A stretch of 64,000 bases of DNA. Origin: Thiohalocapsa sp. PB-PSB1. Lineage in GTDB: Bacteria > Pseudomonadota > Gammaproteobacteria > Chromatiales > Chromatiaceae. The translations under genes were made by a program, and so were the position numbers. The notes beneath the pieces were generated by a model. The model worked only from the letters and a program-made list of their open reading frames with translations, ran no database searches and had not been told where the DNA came from. Location: contig CP050890.1 in NCBI GenBank assembly GCA_016745215.1, positions 7,829,001 through 7,893,000 on the forward strand, given 5' to 3'. Positions 43,442-53,080 of this stretch are shown in pieces. How positions within the stretch are numbered: position 1 is the first letter of the stretch; each line of letters opens with the position of its first letter.

Positions 43442-45391
43442 CCCCCCACCACGCGCCGCGGCCTCATCGCCAAGTAACTTGGGGCAGACTGATGGCAAAC
43501 TATGCTGGATCAGCCGATCCCAAGGTCGAAAAAGCAATGGTGCTGAACAACGCCCGTTCGTTAGCCTGATCCGGGAGTGAGCGAACTCATCACTGGTGAC
43601 GCGTAAGCGATCCCGTTCGGAAGAATGCAAATCCACGAACACTCCTGATCGGCCTGATCAACGCTCTCTTTTTGCTTTGATTTGTCAGGAGAAAAGTATG
43701 GTTCTTCCACCCAAGAAGTGCAAGCCGCTGGCCGAGCCAAAGAAAAAGCCGCTGGCCGTGGCCTGTGAGGCCGCTCTCGACGAGTGGCAGGCGCAAACCC
43801 AAATCGAACGGTTGAATGGGGATGCCGCTGGCATCGATATCGGCGCGACCAGCCACTTTGTTGCGGTTCCCGCCGATCGTGACGAACAACCGGTGCGTGA
43901 GTTTCCTGCCTTCACCGCCGATCTGGAGCGTTTGGCCGATTGGCTCAAGCAGTGCGGCATCCGTACCGTAGCAATGGAATCCACAGGCGTCTACTGGATC
44001 CCTCTGTTCGAACTGCTCGAGAGTCGCGGCTTTGAGGTGCTCCTGGTCAATGCCCATCACGTCAAGAATGTCCCGGGACGTAAGACCGACGTGCTCGACT
44101 GCCAGTGGCTGCAACAATTGCACAGCTTCGGTCTGCTACGCGGTGCTTTTCGTCCCGAGGAGTCGATGTGCGTGCTACGGGCATACCTTCGCCAACGGGC
44201 CAATCTGGTGCGCTATGCCGGCATGCATGTTCAGCATATGCAAAAGGCGCTCAATCAGATGAATCTTCATCTGCATCATGTCGTCAGTGATATCACCGGC
44301 GTGACCGGCATGAAAATCATCCGCGCCATCCTTGATGGGGAACGCGACCCGCAGGTACTCGCCAAACACCGTGACCGGCGTTGTCGCCAGTCCAGTGAGA
44401 TGATCGCCAAGGCTTTGCAGGGTCATTGGCGCGAGGAGCATTTGTTCGCCTTGCGCCAAGCCGTGGAGCTGTTCGATTTCTATCAACAACAACGGGCTTG
44501 CTGCGATGAGGAAATCGCACGCGTACTGGCAGGGCTGGAATCGACCACCGATGCCCAGGCACCGCCGCCGTTGCGCAAGCACAAGGTCGATCGCAACACC
44601 CCGGCTATCGATGACTTGCACGAGCAGCTGTTTCGCCTCGTCGGGGTCGACCTGACCCGCATCGACGGCCTCAATGCGCACAGCGTCTTGAAGATCCTCG
44701 CTGAGATCGGCACCGATATGTCGCGCTGGCCTTCGGTCAAGCAGTTCTGCTCCTGGCTCGGCTTGTCTCCGGGCAACAAGATCTCCGGAGGCAAGCGCAT
44801 CGGTAAGAGCAAGACCACACCCTCGGCCAATCGTGCGGCCGCTGCATTACGCATCGCAGCACAGGGGCTGTCCAACTCCCACAGCGCCCTCGGGGGCTAT
44901 TTGCGCCGTCAAAAAGCGCGTTTGGGGGCTCCCAAGGCGATTACCGCCACCGCCCACAAATTGGCCACCATCCTCTACAGCATGATCGCCAATCAGACAG
45001 AATACGCTCCGCCCGATGCCAACGACTACGAGGTGCAGTATCGCAAGCGCGTGTTGAGCAACCTGCGCCGGCGTGCCGATCAGCTCGGCTTTGATCTGAT
45101 CGAGCGCCCCGCTTAAACGCGCGCTCGCGGCGTCGCTTCGCGAAAAAAGCCTGCCCGGCAGGAGAGGAGAGGTTCGCCTGAAATCCGACCAATTGAGCAC
45201 TTTCTGTGTCAATGATAGGTTCATCTTCGGAACTTGCTTCCTTGCTTCTTTCTTCTGTGTGTGGCTATAGTAATCATCACAACAACAGACCGTCGGCCCT
45301 CCCGTAGTACATCGATCCATGCCGGATCGTAACTATTTCGTCACATAAATAAAGCTATTGAAACAGCTATTTAGGGGAAGTTACTTGGAAG
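43442..45391. mobile_element. IS110-family element, copy 2, reverse orientation
   Basis: 1950 bp. Reading the minus strand, the right junction is GGGGGG before CTAAC, as in the other copies. The empty site would read TTCGTTAGGTTGAC, again a GTTAG core although inside a cassette rather than in a complete attC. Confidence 0.93.
43698..45116 (+). CDS. IS110-family transposase, copy 2
   Basis: Same 472-residue protein as at 40068-41486, same start and ribosome site. The upstream noncoding end contains an internal GTTAGCC at 43560-43566, resembling the target core. Confidence 0.94.
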   Translation: MVLPPKKCKPLAEPKKKPLAVACEAALDEWQAQTQIERLNGDAAGIDIGATSHFVAVPADRDEQPVREFPAFTADLERLADWLKQCGIRTVAMESTGVYWIPLFELLESRGFEVLLVNAHHVKNVPGRKTDVLDCQWLQQLHSFGLLRGAFRPEESMCVLRAYLRQRANLVRYAGMHVQHMQKALNQMNLHLHHVVSDITGVTGMKIIRAILDGERDPQVLAKHRDRRCRQSSEMIAKALQGHWREEHLFALRQAVELFDFYQQQRACCDEEIARVLAGLESTTDAQAPPPLRKHKVDRNTPAIDDLHEQLFRLVGVDLTRIDGLNAHSVLKILAEIGTDMSRWPSVKQFCSWLGLSPGNKISGGKRIGKSKTTPSANRAAAALRIAAQGLSNSHSALGGYLRRQKARLGAPKAITATAHKLATILYSMIANQTEYAPPDANDYEVQYRKRVLSNLRRRADQLGFDLIERPA

Positions 45392-45511
45392 GTTGACTTT
45401 CCTATCCGTTTCGGTCGTCGGGGTCGCGACGCAACCAGACCAGGCGCCAATTGTTCTCGTGCCCACGGTCAACCCCACACCCTTGCAAATTCTAGCTCAC
45501 AGGAGAACACC

Positions 45512-46177
45512 ATGTACCGCCCAGCCCTCTTTGCCGCGGCGCTAGCCGTCGCCTCAGCCCCCGTGGGCGCAGCAGTCGTCTACTCGCAGACGCCATATAA
45601 GCTGGTCGGTGCGACCAGCGATTTCAGCGTTGACGTTGGTCTTAACCAGCAAGCAGACAATTTTCAGCTGACTTCGGCGTCCACCATTCGCGGGATCAGC
45701 TTTTGGGGTGACCGAGGCGCGCTCACCCCCGACGATATGTTCATCATACGGATCTTCGCTGACATCACCGACAAACCCAACACGACCCCGCTTTCCGAAT
45801 CCTTATTAGCCGATCTAATCCGCACCCCCACCGGGGAGTCCATCGCCGGGAGTCCGGTATACGCCTACTCCGCGAACCTCGTCTCGCCCTTCGCGTTGAA
45901 CGCATCCACTACCTACTACTTGTCGATCGTCAACAACACCGCGAGTACCGACCCCTGGAGTTGGTCGCAACTGAACGGCACCGTGGACAACAGACGCTGG
46001 CATCGGGCAGGGGGCGTGAGCGCCACCGACGAATGGAGCGAGACAACCAGTGATCTCGCGTTCGTTCTGACCGACCAAGAGGTCCCGGTGCCGGCGCCGT
46101 TGGCGCTGATCGCCATCGGTGGGCTGGCCTTGGCCATGATCCGGCGGCGTCGCGGGTCCGCAACCACCGAGGCGTAG
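45512..46177 (+). CDS. Secreted PEP-CTERM protein
   Basis: 221 residues. A signal peptide spans about 1-22 (RPALFAAALAVASAPVGAAV). The mature domain is beta-sandwich-like, with ADNFQLTSASTIRGISFWG and SYY-type strands (NASTTYYLSIVNNT). The C-terminal PEP-CTERM signal is VPVPAPLALIAIGGLALAMIRRRRG. Start ATG with CAGGAGA upstream. It lies between IS110 copy 2 and an attC. Confidence 0.82.
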   Translation: MYRPALFAAALAVASAPVGAAVVYSQTPYKLVGATSDFSVDVGLNQQADNFQLTSASTIRGISFWGDRGALTPDDMFIIRIFADITDKPNTTPLSESLLADLIRTPTGESIAGSPVYAYSANLVSPFALNASTTYYLSIVNNTASTDPWSWSQLNGTVDNRRWHRAGGVSATDEWSETTSDLAFVLTDQEVPVPAPLALIAIGGLALAMIRRRRGSATTEA

Positions 46178-46303
46178 GTCGCTGATCGGCGGTTGGTCCA
46201 GCGCGTTGTGGCGTTGGGGATTACGGTGACACTTTATCATTTACACAATTTACACAGGCACAATCGTTGGCATTGCCTGTTGCACCCGCTGAGCTATGGT
46301 AGC

Positions 46304-46392
46304 GTCCAACGAGTCCGCCAGCCCGACGCCAAACTGCGGCCGGCGCTTCGCGCGTAGCCGCAGTTTGCCGCGGGCTGCGGTGAACGTTAGAT
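46304..46392 (+). repeat. attC: attC site
   Basis: R'' GTCCAAC pairs with GTTGGAC at 43145; R' GTTAGAT. A GATTACGGTGACAC repeat unit lies 80 bp upstream. Confidence 0.92.
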
Positions 46393-46486
46393 TAAAACGC
46401 TATCGCGTTGGAAGAGACCACACCCGAGACAAAGCAGCACCGGCGCTGAAATAAACAATAAACAAGAAAAAGAATAAGCACACGCA

Positions 46487-47731
46487 ATGGCATCGCCATT
46501 CCTTTCCTCTCCAACTCCCCATCACAGAGCGGGACACACGCACTCCGGCTCCAAGCAGAGACCGACGTTCGAAGTCGCCGACATCCTGCGCGCGCATTTG
46601 CCCGACTCCCTGCACGAGCACTCCCATCCGCTGCACGTGCACAAGGTACTCAGTGCCATCCAAAACTGCCGCACCGCGGCGCTGGGCGGGCACATCGACT
46701 ACTGCACTGACTGCGGCACCCTTTACAACAGCTACAACTCCTGTCGCGACCGCCACTGCCCGAAATGTCAAGGGCTGGAGAAAGCGCGCTGGATCGAAGC
46801 GCGCAAAGACGAACTGCTGCCGGTGCCCTATTTTCATACCGTCTTCACGCTGCCGCATGCGATCAACGACTGGGTGGGGTGGAACGACAAACTGATTTAC
46901 GAACTGCTGTTCGCCAGCGCAACGGACACCCTGCAAGCCTTTGCCGCTCGTCATTGGAACGGAACGCTCGGCATCACCGCCGTGCTGCACACCTGGGGCC
47001 AGACGATGGAGCGCCACATCCATCTGCACTGCATCGTCCCAGGCGGAGCTTTAACGTTCGATGGCGAACAGTTCAAACCCTGCCCGCATCGTGACTGGTT
47101 ATTCCCGGTCAAAGCGCTGTCCAAGGTCTTCCGCGGAAACTACCTCGAGCGCCTGGAGCACGCGCATACCACAGGCGAGCTGAAGACACCGCCGGGCACG
47201 CACTTCGCCGCGTTGCGCAAGGCACTGCGCGAGCACGACTGGGTGGTCTACGCCAAACCCCCGTTCGGCGGACCGCAACAGATCATCGACTACCTCGGGC
47301 GATACACCCACCGCATTGCCATCAGCAACCACCGCATCCTCAATCTTGCCGACGGCAAAGTCACCTTCACCTGGAAAGACTATAAAGACGGCGCCAAGAC
47401 CAAAGTGATGACGCTGGACGCCAACGAATTCATCCGGCGGTTCACGCTGCACATCCTGCCGCCGCGCTTCACCCGCATCCGCCACTACGGACTGCTCGCC
47501 TGCGGACACCGCGCGACCAAGCTCAATCGTGCCAAAGCGCTGCTTGGCCTAGCGCCGGTGACGACGACCAAAGTGCGCGAGCCCTACGACGTCTTGCTGC
47601 AACGCCTGACCGGCAAAGACATCCACGTCTGCCCGAGCTGCGGCGGACGGCTACGACGTCAGCGCGACCTTGCGCCCACCATTGGACCCGCTCGCGGCCA
47701 AGACCCGCCGCTTGCGTGCGAGGCGGCCTGA
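46487..47731 (+). CDS. IS91-family transposase in a cassette, type B copy 1
   Basis: 414 residues. Zinc region CTDCGTLYNSYNSCRDRHCPKC, HUH motif in MERHIHLHCIV, two-tyrosine helix IIDYLGRYTHRIAISNHRI, C-terminal Cys pair CPSCGGRLRR. Y2 rolling-circle transposase. Intact. The cassette runs 46387-48090 with complementary ends. It shares its exact boundaries with copy 2 at 54814 but has different flanks. Confidence 0.93.
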   Translation: MASPFLSSPTPHHRAGHTHSGSKQRPTFEVADILRAHLPDSLHEHSHPLHVHKVLSAIQNCRTAALGGHIDYCTDCGTLYNSYNSCRDRHCPKCQGLEKARWIEARKDELLPVPYFHTVFTLPHAINDWVGWNDKLIYELLFASATDTLQAFAARHWNGTLGITAVLHTWGQTMERHIHLHCIVPGGALTFDGEQFKPCPHRDWLFPVKALSKVFRGNYLERLEHAHTTGELKTPPGTHFAALRKALREHDWVVYAKPPFGGPQQIIDYLGRYTHRIAISNHRILNLADGKVTFTWKDYKDGAKTKVMTLDANEFIRRFTLHILPPRFTRIRHYGLLACGHRATKLNRAKALLGLAPVTTTKVREPYDVLLQRLTGKDIHVCPSCGGRLRRQRDLAPTIGPARGQDPPLACEAA

Positions 47732-47989
47732 TGCACATCTCCTCCACTCGATCCGCATCGGCTCGGGACAGTGCTGCTATGTTGCGACGCGACCGCGGTG
47801 AGCGAAAAACCGTTGTGCTCCATGCGAAATCGCTGCGCCCGCGGGACCGAGCGCGCGCAACGGAGCCTTGCTCGTGCAACTGCGCCAACATCAGCGGGAG
47901 TTTCCAGGCCCCACCCAGGGCTTGACTGTTGTAGAATCCACATCGCGGTTCGCTGAGACGGACACCGAAGCGAACCAAAAAATGTTTTA

Positions 47990-48109
47990 ATCTAACAGGG
48001 CGTTGAACCTGCCGAGCCCGCGCCGGTCGGGCACCGCGGCGCTTCGCGCTCGCGGCCCGACCGGCGCGGGCTCGGCAGGTTAACTAAACGTTTTAACTAA
48101 ACGTTAGCG
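47990..48109 (+). repeat. attC: attC of type B IS91 cassette with doubled core
   Basis: R'' ATCTAAC pairs with GTTAGAT at 46386. Perfect long arms around CTGCCGAGCCCGCGCCGGTC. The core G^TT occurs twice, at 48090 (GTTTTAA) and 48103 (GTTAGCG), 13 bp apart. Copy 2 (56317-56423) has only one. Confidence 0.9.
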
Positions 48110-48179
48110 CAATCAAGGGTCAGTAAAAGCAAGTCGAGCCCACAATCATGATAAAGAAGTATATGTATGAGGCACGTAT

Positions 48180-48413
48180 ATGATTGAACGCATCACAGCC
48201 AATCCAAAAATACTTGGCGGAAAACCGATAGTACAAGGAACAAGGTTATCCGTGGAGTTTATCCTAGAATTGTTAGCCTCAGATGTTTCTGAAGCGGAGA
48301 TTCTTGAGGATTATACCCATCTAACAAGAGAAGATATTCATGCTTGCCTAAAGTACGCTGCCCGCTCTTGTCGGAACGAAATATATGTTGAACTTGATCC
48401 TGTTTCAGCATGA
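48180..48413 (+). CDS. DUF433 antitoxin
   Basis: 77 residues: ITANPKILGGKPIVQGTRLSVEFILELLASDVSEAEILEDYTHLTREDIHACLKYAA is the DUF433 helix-turn-helix pattern. These are antitoxins of DUF5615 PIN-like toxins. Overlaps the toxin by four bases (ATGA). Confidence 0.92.
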   Translation: MIERITANPKILGGKPIVQGTRLSVEFILELLASDVSEAEILEDYTHLTREDIHACLKYAARSCRNEIYVELDPVSA

Positions 48414-48790
48414 AGCTTAGCCAAGCTTGTTTTCTCACAGATGAAAATATTTCGAAAGTCGTAGCACACCTTCGGCGAATCGGACTCGATGTTCTCGATA
48501 CGAAGGAGCAGCGATGGCAGGGAGTTGAAGATGAAGAGCTGTTGAACAGAGCATATCAGGAGAAGCGATATGTTCTCACGCATGACTCAGATTTTGGAAC
48601 ATTAGCAATCAATCAAGGAAAACCATGCTACGGGATTCTATATTTACGATTAAATAATTTGAAATCTAGTAATGTGATAAAGGCTTGCGAAAACCTGTTT
48701 CAGCGAGATATTGAAATCCACCCCTATACTATTTGGGTGATCGAAGACGCTCGAATACGAATTCGTTTTCTAACGGATAAAGAACAGTAA
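48410..48790 (+). CDS. DUF5615 PIN-like toxin
   Basis: 126 residues. FLTDENISKVVAHLRRIGLDV carries the leading acidic residues of the PIN-like fold. RYVLTHDSDFGTLA has the conserved HDxDF. The pair is a known type II module, probably an RNase. The attC following it is poor. Confidence 0.92.
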   Translation: MKLSQACFLTDENISKVVAHLRRIGLDVLDTKEQRWQGVEDEELLNRAYQEKRYVLTHDSDFGTLAINQGKPCYGILYLRLNNLKSSNVIKACENLFQRDIEIHPYTIWVIEDARIRIRFLTDKEQ

Positions 48791-48831
48791 AGTATTTGGA
48801 AGGAGCGTTGTGTCAATCGTCAACAAAAATG

Positions 48832-48889
48832 CGCCAACGAATAAGGTTAGATCGCGCGAGCGCAGCGAGCCGCGATCTAACCGTTTGTC
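48832..48889 (+). repeat. attC: Short attC-like palindrome ending array 2
   Basis: CGCCAAC, then hairpin GGTTAGATCGCG / CGCGATCTAACC, then GTTTGTC. R'' nearly pairs with GTTAGCG at 48103 (one mismatch), but the R' lacks the GTTRRRY form. A degenerate attC or a terminator-like hairpin. Confidence 0.5.
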
Positions 48890-49059
48890 GGACGAGCCCG
48901 GTTGAGCGAGCCAGGGAGGTGGGTATAGAAAATGACTTTTGTGGAGCCGGGGGCGTAGCAGGCCTGGGGGATATCCGAGCCTGTTGCGCCCTCGGCTTTT
49001 GCTCGCCATTGCGGCAAGCGAGGTGCTGAAGAGGCATTTTCAGGTCAATTTTACCCGAA

Positions 49060-50243
49060 TTTGAGGCGAGCGCACCTCTCGGCCGGCGGACGCCGAAATT
49101 TTGAACGGGTTGCGCTAGTGCTTGCGGTTACATCGCCAAGATCCCCTGGCCGTCGAGGCTCGGGTCAGGCATCGGCTTTGGCAGCTGTGGGGCGATGCGT
49201 GTTCGCACGATGTGCATCTCAGCTGCACAACACGGGCAGCGCATGCGTGGGCGCTTGCTCACCTTGGCCAGCGCCTTTTTGATCTCGATGCCGAACAGAA
49301 ATTGCAGCAGGGTAATCGAGCGTTTGCTGTTGGGATGCAGAAAGCCGAAGTTACGCGTACGGCGAAAGCCCTTGGGCAAGACATGCTGGAGGCTCAGAGC
49401 AAGGAACTGTGCGCCCGGTCAGGTACGGTACTCGAACCGCTGCTTCTTGGCGTGGCGATAGCGGAAAGTCACTTGGCCGTTCTCACAGGCGATGATGTCC
49501 TTCTCCTGGATGACACCGCGATACAGATAGCGCCCGAGATACACCAGGGCCTTCTCGCCATGACCGACCCACTTGCAGTGCACGACCCACTTGCTGGGAA
49601 CGCGCTGCGGCAACCACAGCCCTGCATCGGTGATGGCCGCGAGCAGCTTGCCGCGGAAGACTTTTGCCAGCGCCTTGTGGTTAAACAGGTAGCCGCGTTT
49701 GTTTTTGGCCTTCTTGGTGCGCCACACCCGCTTGTCCTTATGGATGGCGCCTGCCGGCATCACTCAGTGTACATGGGGATGAAAATCGCCTGAGCGTGCG
49801 TGCGTATGCAGGACCGCGATGGCCCCGGCCTCGCCTTGCAATTGGGGATCGTTTTTCGTCAAGGTGCTGACCGTCTCCCAGCTGCTACGGATCATCGCAT
49901 CATAAAGCGTGCGTTGGTTTGCCCAGACCAGTGGACGCAGCGCTGTGGGCAGGGTGAAGGTGATCAGGAAGTCGGTGGTTGGCACCTGCCGGGCAAGCTG
50001 GCGTTCAATCCCTTGCTGGCCCTCGTGGTGTTGGCAGTGGGGGCACGGGCGATGGCCGCATGAATGCGGTACCAACTCGTTGTGATCGCACGACTCACAT
50101 TGGGCCAGCATCATCGGACTGGCCGAGGTACGACAGGTCTTCATCGCCTCCAGCGCCTGCTGTTGGCTGGGCAGGATCGAACCGCCATACTGATCCAGAT
50201 ACTCGGCTTGGAAGTCGGTGATGATGGAGGATAGGAGGATCAT
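49060..50243 (-). pseudogene. IS91-family transposase, decayed, not a cassette
   Basis: The N-terminus starts near 50243 (ILLSSIITDFQAEYLDQYGG) with zinc region CESCDHNELVPHSCGHRPCPHC and HUH motif FHPHVH. The frame shifts near 49763, continuing with the HKALAKVFRGKLL and VYLGRYLYRGVI segments, and again near 49400 for the C-terminal CPCCAAEM region. Minus strand, opposite to the cassette transposases and from a different subfamily. Confidence 0.8.
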
Positions 50244-50259
50244 GTGCGCATCCCCCACT

Positions 50260-51101
50260 GGATCGAGAAGCTGCTCATCAAGGCGTTGATCGCCTGCTCC
50301 GCAGTGCGCTTGGTTTCGGTGGTCAGGTGCGTGTAACGGGCGTGGTCAAGATCGAATGGTGACCGAGGATCTTTTGTACCTCGAGAAGATCAACCCCAGC
50401 TTTGATCAAATCTGTGGCATCGCTGTGGCGCAGGCTATGCGGCGTGATCTTTTTTTTATCCCACACGACGCAACCACTTGACGCAATGCGCTCTGCACGC
50501 CAGCCGGTGCCAGTGGTGCGGATGCCGAAGCGGCCCCCTTCAGGCCGGCCTTGCGGTTGGGAAACAGAAGCTGCGCATGGCGATGCACTCGCCAGAATGG
50601 GCGCAACAGCACCAGCGTCGCTTCAGACAGCGGCACCAGACGCTCTTTGTTGCCCTTGGCGTTGCGAATGTGTACCCGGCGACGGGCGGCATCGATATCA
50701 GCTACTGTCAGGCGCAATCCCTCGCCCAAGCGCAGCCCTAGACTATAGCGGGTGAAGAACAACACCCGGTAGCTGAGCACCCGCGTGGACTGAACCAGCA
50801 GCCCAAGCTCCTCGACTGTCACACTGTCCGGTAGGCGCTGGCCCCGCGGTGGCTTGATCAGGTCAAGCTCTACCCACGGCTTGTGCAGCACGTGAGTGGA
50901 GAAGAACTTCAGGCCGTACAGGTCGAGCTTCAACGCGCTCCAGGAGTGCGTCTCCAGCAACTCGCTGAAGTAGTCGGTCAGCTGCTCGGCGGACAGGTCC
51001 TCGAGCGAATGATCGAACCGTGCTGCGATGCGCCGGACCCCAGGCGCATACGCCTCGATCGTCTTCGGACGCAAGCCCTCGAGCCGAAGATGCTTTTCCA
51101 A
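50260..51101 (-). pseudogene. Tyrosine recombinase of the IS91-type element, frameshifted
   Basis: Starts MEKHLRLEGLRPKTIEAYAPG. The catalytic Arg lies in YSLGLRLGEGLRL. The frame breaks in an A-run at about 50456, where HSLRHSDATDLIKAGVDL would follow, and again near 50355 after KILGHHS. Recombinase plus transposase in this order is known from some IS91-family elements, so this was one mobile unit with the gene below it. Confidence 0.8.
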
Positions 51102-51454
51102 AGATGCCTAGAGATGCTTGAAATCAGACGCGGAAGGTGATGCTATATCAGTGTAACCTCATGATTCTGAGTGAAATGCCCCCGTGTTGGCGCAGCAGTT
51201 CCAAGTTTGAAAAATTTTACTGATGTATTCAGTTGGTTATGGATTCACCTATGAATTTTCATCAAATATCTAATACATTGAATTGAAAGAGAATTTACCT
51301 TTCAAACTTGGAACTGCTGGTGTTGGCGCGGGCGTGAGATTACATTTTAGTTTCCAAGGGGCTGTTGCCGCGAACTTCTCCGCGTAGCGGCTCCGTCCAA
51401 CAAAACAAGTCAAGTTTTTTCAAGCCCCTGCTGCTGGCTCAGCACGCGTATCCG
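51102..51454. other. Gene-less stretch downstream of intI 3, contains a MITE
   Basis: No gene seen. AT-rich MITE at 51193-51319; the flanks carry its 9-bp target duplication. Confidence 0.7.
51193..51319. mobile_element. Second MITE type, 127 bp
   Basis: Perfect 20-bp inverted ends CAGCAGTTCCAAGTTTGAAA. Target duplication GTGTTGGCG at 51184-51192 and 51320-51328. AT-rich interior without coding capacity. Confidence 0.93.
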
Positions 51455-52879
51455 TCAATCCCCAAGCTCATCCACCGGACTGTTGACCGGCAGCACACCC
51501 GGCCGGTTCATCACATGGGTATAGATCATCGTGGTCGACACATCCGCATGACCCAGAAGCTCTTGCACGGTGCGGATGTCGTAACCCGCCTCCAACAGAT
51601 GGGTCGCGAACGAGTGCCTCAAGGCGTGGGTGTTGACGGATTTCGGGATGCCCGCCGCACGTCCCGCGGCACCGACCTTGCGCTGAAGACTCGACTCGTG
51701 CAGATGATGACGCCGAACCTGTCCCGACTTGGGATCGGTCGATAGCGTCGAACTCGGGAACACGTACTGCCAGATCCACTCGCGTGGTGCGTTGGGCGCC
51801 TTGCGAGCCAGGGCATCAGGCAGAAACACGGCTCCCGCTCCGCTGGCCAAGTCTTCTTGGTGCTGCGCCTTGACGCTCAACAAATGCTGCTCGAGCGGCT
51901 CGCGACATCGTTGCGGCAGGGGCACCACGCGGTCCTTGCCTCCCTTGGCATTGCGGACCACAATCAAGCCGTTGCCAAAATCCACATCTAGCACGCGTAG
52001 CCGTACACACTCCATCAGCCGCATTCCAGTTCCATACATCAGCTCCGTCATCAAGCGATAAACTCCATCCAATTCCTTGAGCACAACCGCGATCTCTTGG
52101 CGGGTAAGGACCACAGGCAACCGTGCCGGGCGCTTCGCGCGCCGAAAGTCGATGTCATCGAGCGGACGCCTGAGCACCTCCTTGAATAAAAATGCCACCG
52201 CATTGAACGCCAGATTCTGCGTGCTCGCCGCCACATTGCGTTCCACGGCCAGGTTGGTGAGGAAACGTTGTACATCGGCGGGTCCGAGGTCAGCAGGGAT
52301 TTTGCCGTCGCACGCAGCGAGGAATCGACGACACCAATCCACGTAGCTCTGTTCGGTACGGATCGAGTAGTGTCTGGTCCGCAACACTCGAGCGAGGTCC
52401 GCCAACAGCGGAAACTCCTTGGACGAGCGCGCGAAGCGCAATCCGGTGAGCCCTTTGACCAGCTCTTCCGGAGACTGCTCGCGCGCAATCGTCGGATGCG
52501 CTTGCGACAACTCCTCGCCCGCCAGCTTCCACCAATCCCAATCCACCAATTTCCCGCCTGGGACTTGCGCCAGATCAACCACGAGCAATTGCACCGCCTC
52601 TACCATTTGGCGGAACTGCCAAGCATCGAGCTTGCGCTGCGCCGACGTTTGACGCAGCCAACCCTCAATATCGTCAAGTGTCAGCTGCGACAATTTCTCA
52701 ACTGGCATAGTATCGAGAAACGCCTTTGCGTGACGAATGTACCAGGGCCGAGCTTTCTCGGCCACGTGATTGCGAAGCAGAAGATCGGCATAACGGTCCC
52801 AGCCGCTTGGTTTGCCGTTTTCGTTTCGCATCCTAGACAAACTGGCTTTGGGGTTGCGGGGTGGATGCGAGGTTGACAT
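51455..52879 (-). CDS. intI: Integron integrase with N-terminal extension, integron 3
   Basis: 474 residues, about 150 longer than usual IntI. Residues 1-150 (RYADLLLRNHVAEKARPWYIRHAKAFL, LTLDDIEGWLRQTSAQRK) look like an additional SAM-like core-binding domain. The standard part follows: HYSIRTEQSYVDWCRRFL, catalytic Arg in GTGMRLMECVRL, IntI patch NAPREWIWQYVFPS, HALRHSFATH, GHADVSTTMIYTH. Clearly diverged from the intI of platforms 1 and 2. It reads away from array 3. The start is the ATG at 52879; later starts are possible. Confidence 0.93.
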   Translation of the reverse strand: MSTSHPPRNPKASLSRMRNENGKPSGWDRYADLLLRNHVAEKARPWYIRHAKAFLDTMPVEKLSQLTLDDIEGWLRQTSAQRKLDAWQFRQMVEAVQLLVVDLAQVPGGKLVDWDWWKLAGEELSQAHPTIAREQSPEELVKGLTGLRFARSSKEFPLLADLARVLRTRHYSIRTEQSYVDWCRRFLAACDGKIPADLGPADVQRFLTNLAVERNVAASTQNLAFNAVAFLFKEVLRRPLDDIDFRRAKRPARLPVVLTRQEIAVVLKELDGVYRLMTELMYGTGMRLMECVRLRVLDVDFGNGLIVVRNAKGGKDRVVPLPQRCREPLEQHLLSVKAQHQEDLASGAGAVFLPDALARKAPNAPREWIWQYVFPSSTLSTDPKSGQVRRHHLHESSLQRKVGAAGRAAGIPKSVNTHALRHSFATHLLEAGYDIRTVQELLGHADVSTTMIYTHVMNRPGVLPVNSPVDELGD

Positions 52880-52954
52880 AGTAGGATATTTTTGCGTTAG
52901 ACTGCAGGAAGTCTAGCAGATTTAACATAGTCTGAAGTCTAATGAACGTTGGAC
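52880..52954 (+). other. attI: attI of integron 3
   Basis: Lies between intI 3 and the first cassette; core GTTGGAC at 52948-52954. Contains GTTAGACT, GAAGTCTAGC and GAAGTCTAATGAAC, direct and inverted AGTCTA units that could bind IntI. No similarity to attI 1 or 2. Confidence 0.8.
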
Positions 52955-53080
52955 TAAATAAATAATCCCCCACCATCAAAGCACGCCAACGCATCAACCG
53001 ACTGAAGGATGCATCACCATGGGCACGCGGGATCGCCCCCTTCCGCGCCCGCTCTCACGGGAACTGGCTATACTATAACC

